Source: SIG480 sp045533555 (GTDB lineage Bacteria > Bacillota > Clostridia > Oscillospirales > JAAYXM01). Taken from it: a stretch of DNA of 14,106 nt. Shown piece after piece: positions 12,008-14,106 of the stretch; positions within the stretch are counted from its first letter, which is position 1; every line of letters starts with the position of its first letter. Location: assembly GCA_045533555.1 (NCBI GenBank), contig JAZSHZ010000222.1, positions 1 to 14,106 on the forward strand. The letters run 5' to 3'. A model generated the notes under the pieces. That model had not been told where the DNA came from, made no database searches, and saw only the letters and a list, made by a program, of their open reading frames with translations. A program made the position numbers and the translations under genes.

Positions 12008-12841
12008 ATGGCTGTAAAAACGTTTAAACCGACGACTCCGTCGAGACGTAATATGACCGTTACCGATTATCAGGTATTAAGCAACGTTAAGCCGGAAAAG
12101 AGCTTGCTCGAGAACCTCAGCAAGAACTCCGGACGCAACAGCTACGGTAGAATCACCGTTCGCCATCGTGGCGGCGGCAACAAGCGCAAATACAGAATTA
12201 TCGATTTCAAGCGCGACAAGATGGATATCCCCGCAGAGGTCCTCACTCTCGAGTATGACCCGAACCGCGGCGCATTCATCTCCCTCGTTCGTTACGAAGA
12301 TGGCGAGAAGCGCTACATCATCGCTCCGCATGACCTCAAGGTCGGCGACACAATCATCTCGAGCGCATCGGCTGACATCAAGCCGGGTAATGCACTCCCG
12401 ATAACAAACATTCCTGTCGGTACAATTATCCATAACATCGAACTCAACCCGGGTCGCGGCGCTCAGTTCGTCCGCGGTGCAGGTAACGCTGCTCAGCTTA
12501 TGGCTAAGGAAGACGGCATGGCTCTCGTTCGTCTCCCGTCCGGTGAGCTTCGCAAGTTCCGCCTCAACTGCATGGCAACGATTGGTCAGGTTTCCAACCT
12601 CGATCATGAAAACATCCAGATCGGTAAGGCTGGGCGTAAGCGTCACATGGGCATCCGCCCGACAGTCCGCGGTTCTGTTATGAACCCGTGTGACCACCCG
12701 CAGGGTGGTGGAGAAGGTAAATCTCCGATCGGTCGTCCGGGTCCGGTTACCCCGTGGGGCAAGCCGACTCTCGGTTATAAGACTCGTAAGAAGAAGAACC
12801 TTTCCGATAAGTTCATCGTAAAGCGTCGCGGCGCTAAGTAA
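12008..12841 (+). CDS. rplB: 50S ribosomal protein L2 (uL2)
   Basis: L2 is a primary 23S rRNA binder needed for subunit association and peptidyl transferase activity. The 277-residue product has the GRITVRHRGGGNKRKYRIID segment, EYDPNRGAFISLV, the IPVGTIIHNIELNPGRG region and a basic TRKKKNLSDKFIVKRR tail. The late conserved loop reads DHPQGGGEGK. The first histidine (equivalent to E. coli His229) is kept, but the second, normally His in DHPHGGG, is Gln232 (codon CAG at 12701). AAAGGAGG precedes the ATG. rpsS follows after 12 bases. Confidence 0.98.
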   Translation: MAVKTFKPTTPSRRNMTVTDYQVLSNVKPEKSLLENLSKNSGRNSYGRITVRHRGGGNKRKYRIIDFKRDKMDIPAEVLTLEYDPNRGAFISLVRYEDGEKRYIIAPHDLKVGDTIISSASADIKPGNALPITNIPVGTIIHNIELNPGRGAQFVRGAGNAAQLMAKEDGMALVRLPSGELRKFRLNCMATIGQVSNLDHENIQIGKAGRKRHMGIRPTVRGSVMNPCDHPQGGGEGKSPIGRPGPVTPWGKPTLGYKTRKKKNLSDKFIVKRRGAK

Positions 12842-12853
12842 GGAGGCTAAATA

Positions 12854-13132
12854 ATGAGCAGAAGTACAAAAAAAGGCCCCTTCGTTGCCCCTGAATTGAT
12901 GAAGAGGGTACTTGAGATGAACGAAAAGGGAGAGAAGAACGTGCTCAAGACATGGTCCAGAGCATCGACAATCTTCCCCCAGTTCGTCGGTCATACATTT
13001 GCCGTACATGACGGCAGAAAGCATGTTCCGGTCTATGTCACAGAGGATATGGTCGGTCATAAGCTCGGAGAATTTGCTCCGACAAGAACTTTCAAGGGTC
13101 ACTCTGGTAGCAAGACCTCGAACACGAAGTAA
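12854..13132 (+). CDS. rpsS: 30S ribosomal protein S19 (uS19)
   Basis: S19 lies in the small-subunit head and contacts 16S rRNA with S13. The 92-residue product begins MSRSTKKGPFVAPELMKRVL and includes WSRASTIFPQFVGHTFAVHD, the HVPVYVTEDMVGHKLGEFAP segment and the ending TFKGHSG, all typical. An AAGGAGG ribosome binding site spans the rplB stop region, coupling the two genes. Standard S10-operon position. Confidence 0.98.
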   Translation: MSRSTKKGPFVAPELMKRVLEMNEKGEKNVLKTWSRASTIFPQFVGHTFAVHDGRKHVPVYVTEDMVGHKLGEFAPTRTFKGHSGSKTSNTK

Positions 13133-13150
13133 GACAGGAGGAAATCAGTG

Positions 13151-13486
13151 ATGGAAGCAATAGCACATGTACGCTATGTCCGCATCTCTCCGAGAAAAGT
13201 TAAGATCGTTGCAGATCTTATCCGTGGAAAGAGCATTGCGGAAGCAACAGCGATTTTGGCACATACGCCCAAAACCGCTTCCGAACCGATCTTGAAGCTC
13301 CTTAAGAGCGCAGTTTCCAATGCGGAAGCCAACCACGGTATGAATGTAGAGAGCCTCTACGTTTCTAAAATCTTTGCATGCCCCGGCCCGATTCTCAAGA
13401 GAATCATGCCGAGAGCACAGGGCAGAGCTTTCAGAATCAACAAGAGAACCTCACACATCACATTAGCTGTGGCTGAGAAGGTTTAG
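13151..13486 (+). CDS. rplV: 50S ribosomal protein L22 (uL22)
   Basis: L22 reaches with a long beta-hairpin into the peptide exit tunnel. The 111-residue product has the VRISPRKVKIVADLIRGKS segment, SAVSNAEANHGM, and the hairpin region PGPILKRIMPRAQGRAFRIN leading to KRTSHITLAV. A GTG three bases upstream (13148) is in frame. ATG 13151, with AGGAGG nine bases ahead, is preferred and matches usual N-termini, but GTG is possible. It lies 18 bases after rpsS and 17 bases before rpsC. Confidence 0.96.
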   Translation: MEAIAHVRYVRISPRKVKIVADLIRGKSIAEATAILAHTPKTASEPILKLLKSAVSNAEANHGMNVESLYVSKIFACPGPILKRIMPRAQGRAFRINKRTSHITLAVAEKV

Positions 13487-13503
13487 GTCAAGGAGGTAAG
13501 TTT

Positions 13504-14106
13504 ATGGGACAGAAAGTAAATCCCCACGGTCTTCGTGTGGGCGTTATTAAGAACTGGGATTCCCGTTGGTATGCTCGCGACGAAAAAGTCGGCGATCTCA
13601 TCGTGGAAGACTACAAGATTCGTGAATATCTCAAAAATTTACTCTACAAAGCAGGTATTCCCTGCATAGAGATTGAGCGCGACAGCAAAAAGGTCAGAAT
13701 TATGATCCACTGCAAGAGCCCGGGCCTCGTTATCGGTCGCGGCGGCGCAGAAATTGAAAAGCTTCGCCTCTCTGTTGAGAAGATGATCGGCAAGCCGGTC
13801 GCACTCAACATCATTGAGATAAAGAACCCCGACACAAACGCACAGCTCGTTGCTGAGAGCATTGCAGAGCAGCTTGAGAAGAGAATCTCTTTCCGTCGCG
13901 CAATGAAGCAGGCTATGGGTCGCGCAATGCGCATGGGCGCTAAGGGTATCAAGATTGCAGTTTCCGGCCGTCTCGGCGGTGCTGAAAGCGCAAGAACAGA
14001 ACATTATCATGAGGGTAAGATTCCGCCTGAAACAGTTCGCGCAGACAACGACTATGGCTTTGCAGAAGCAAAGACAACATACGGTCGTATCGGCGTCAAG
14101 GTTTGG
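13504..14106 (+). CDS. rpsC: 30S ribosomal protein S3 (uS3), 3' end outside window
   Basis: S3 forms part of the mRNA entry channel. The open frame runs from ATG 13504 to the window edge without a stop: 201 codons. It begins MGQKVNPHGLRVGVIKNWDS and contains the type-II KH domain with the GXXG signature in LVIGRGGAEIEKL (about residues 75-87). The C-terminal S3 domain follows (FRRAMKQAMGRAMRMGAKGI, then SGRLGGAESARTEHYHEGK). Family members have about 210-240 residues, so only a short tail is missing. AAGGAGGTAA precedes the start. Confidence 0.97.
   Translation, partial: MGQKVNPHGLRVGVIKNWDSRWYARDEKVGDLIVEDYKIREYLKNLLYKAGIPCIEIERDSKKVRIMIHCKSPGLVIGRGGAEIEKLRLSVEKMIGKPVALNIIEIKNPDTNAQLVAESIAEQLEKRISFRRAMKQAMGRAMRMGAKGIKIAVSGRLGGAESARTEHYHEGKIPPETVRADNDYGFAEAKTTYGRIGVKVW

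Noticed and set aside
12077..13102. Long antisense open frame across rplB and rpsS (341 codons), and similar antisense frames elsewhere
   Set aside because: These are mirror frames of strongly biased coding sequence. They have no recognisable motifs or ribosome binding sites and lie opposite clear ribosomal genes.
1..14106. Mobile elements, CRISPR arrays, toxin-antitoxin or phage genes
   Set aside because: I saw no direct-repeat arrays, transposase or integrase motifs, or terminal inverted repeats; gene content is core chromosomal apart from the radical SAM/creatininase group.

Overview
The window looks like a chromosomal segment from a member of Bacillota, class Clostridia (possibly Oscillospirales/Ruminococcaceae-like; family placement is a guess from memory). 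The reasons are a SigH-type sigma factor, the L21-Prp-L27-Obg cluster with an L27 that carries a Prp-cleavable N-terminus, strong AGGAGG ribosome binding sites, and consensus SigA promoters with 17-bp spacers. All genes are on the + strand. There is no sign of an IS element, prophage, CRISPR array or standard tRNA.

Layout. (1) 1-2495: the 3' end of a YgiQ-type radical SAM gene, then ruvC, ruvA and ruvB, tightly packed: the complete Holliday-junction branch-migration and resolution machine. (2) 2576-3677: a perfect-consensus promoter drives a sigH-like sigma factor gene with a TTG start. It is followed by a structured, tRNA-shaped leader and a small double zinc-ribbon protein gene, closed by a strong terminator. 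(3) 3687-7155: a B12-binding-type radical SAM protein, its partner DUF2344/TIGR03936-type protein, and a creatininase-family amidohydrolase. The last sits where many Clostridia have ribonuclease G. (4) 7176-8251: a strong promoter, a probable L21 leader RNA, rplU (L21), prp (the protease that trims L27), rpmA (L27), and a strong terminator. (5) 8278-9634: obg GTPase and a long hairpin terminator. (6) 9658-14106: a perfect promoter and a leader of about 265 nt, then the S10 operon rpsJ-rplC-rplD-rplW-rplB-rpsS-rplV-rpsC, the last cut by the window edge.

The most interesting content is regulatory RNA. The rpsJ leader holds a textbook intrinsic terminator at 9827-9867, about 90 nt before the gene. 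A competing upstream hairpin uses the same three bases at the foot of the terminator stem, so the leader looks like a transcription attenuator for the whole S10 operon. A second structured element, capped by a GCGA tetraloop, sits against the Shine-Dalgarno of rplC. The zinc-ribbon gene is preceded by a fold shaped like a tRNA with acceptor-, D- and T-like arms but a collapsed anticodon arm.

Functionally the window mixes DNA repair (ruvCAB), developmental transcription (sigH), ribosome building and maturation (L21, Prp, L27, Obg, S10 operon) and a poorly understood radical SAM module. All assignments come from reading the sequence and remembered family signatures; no search was run.
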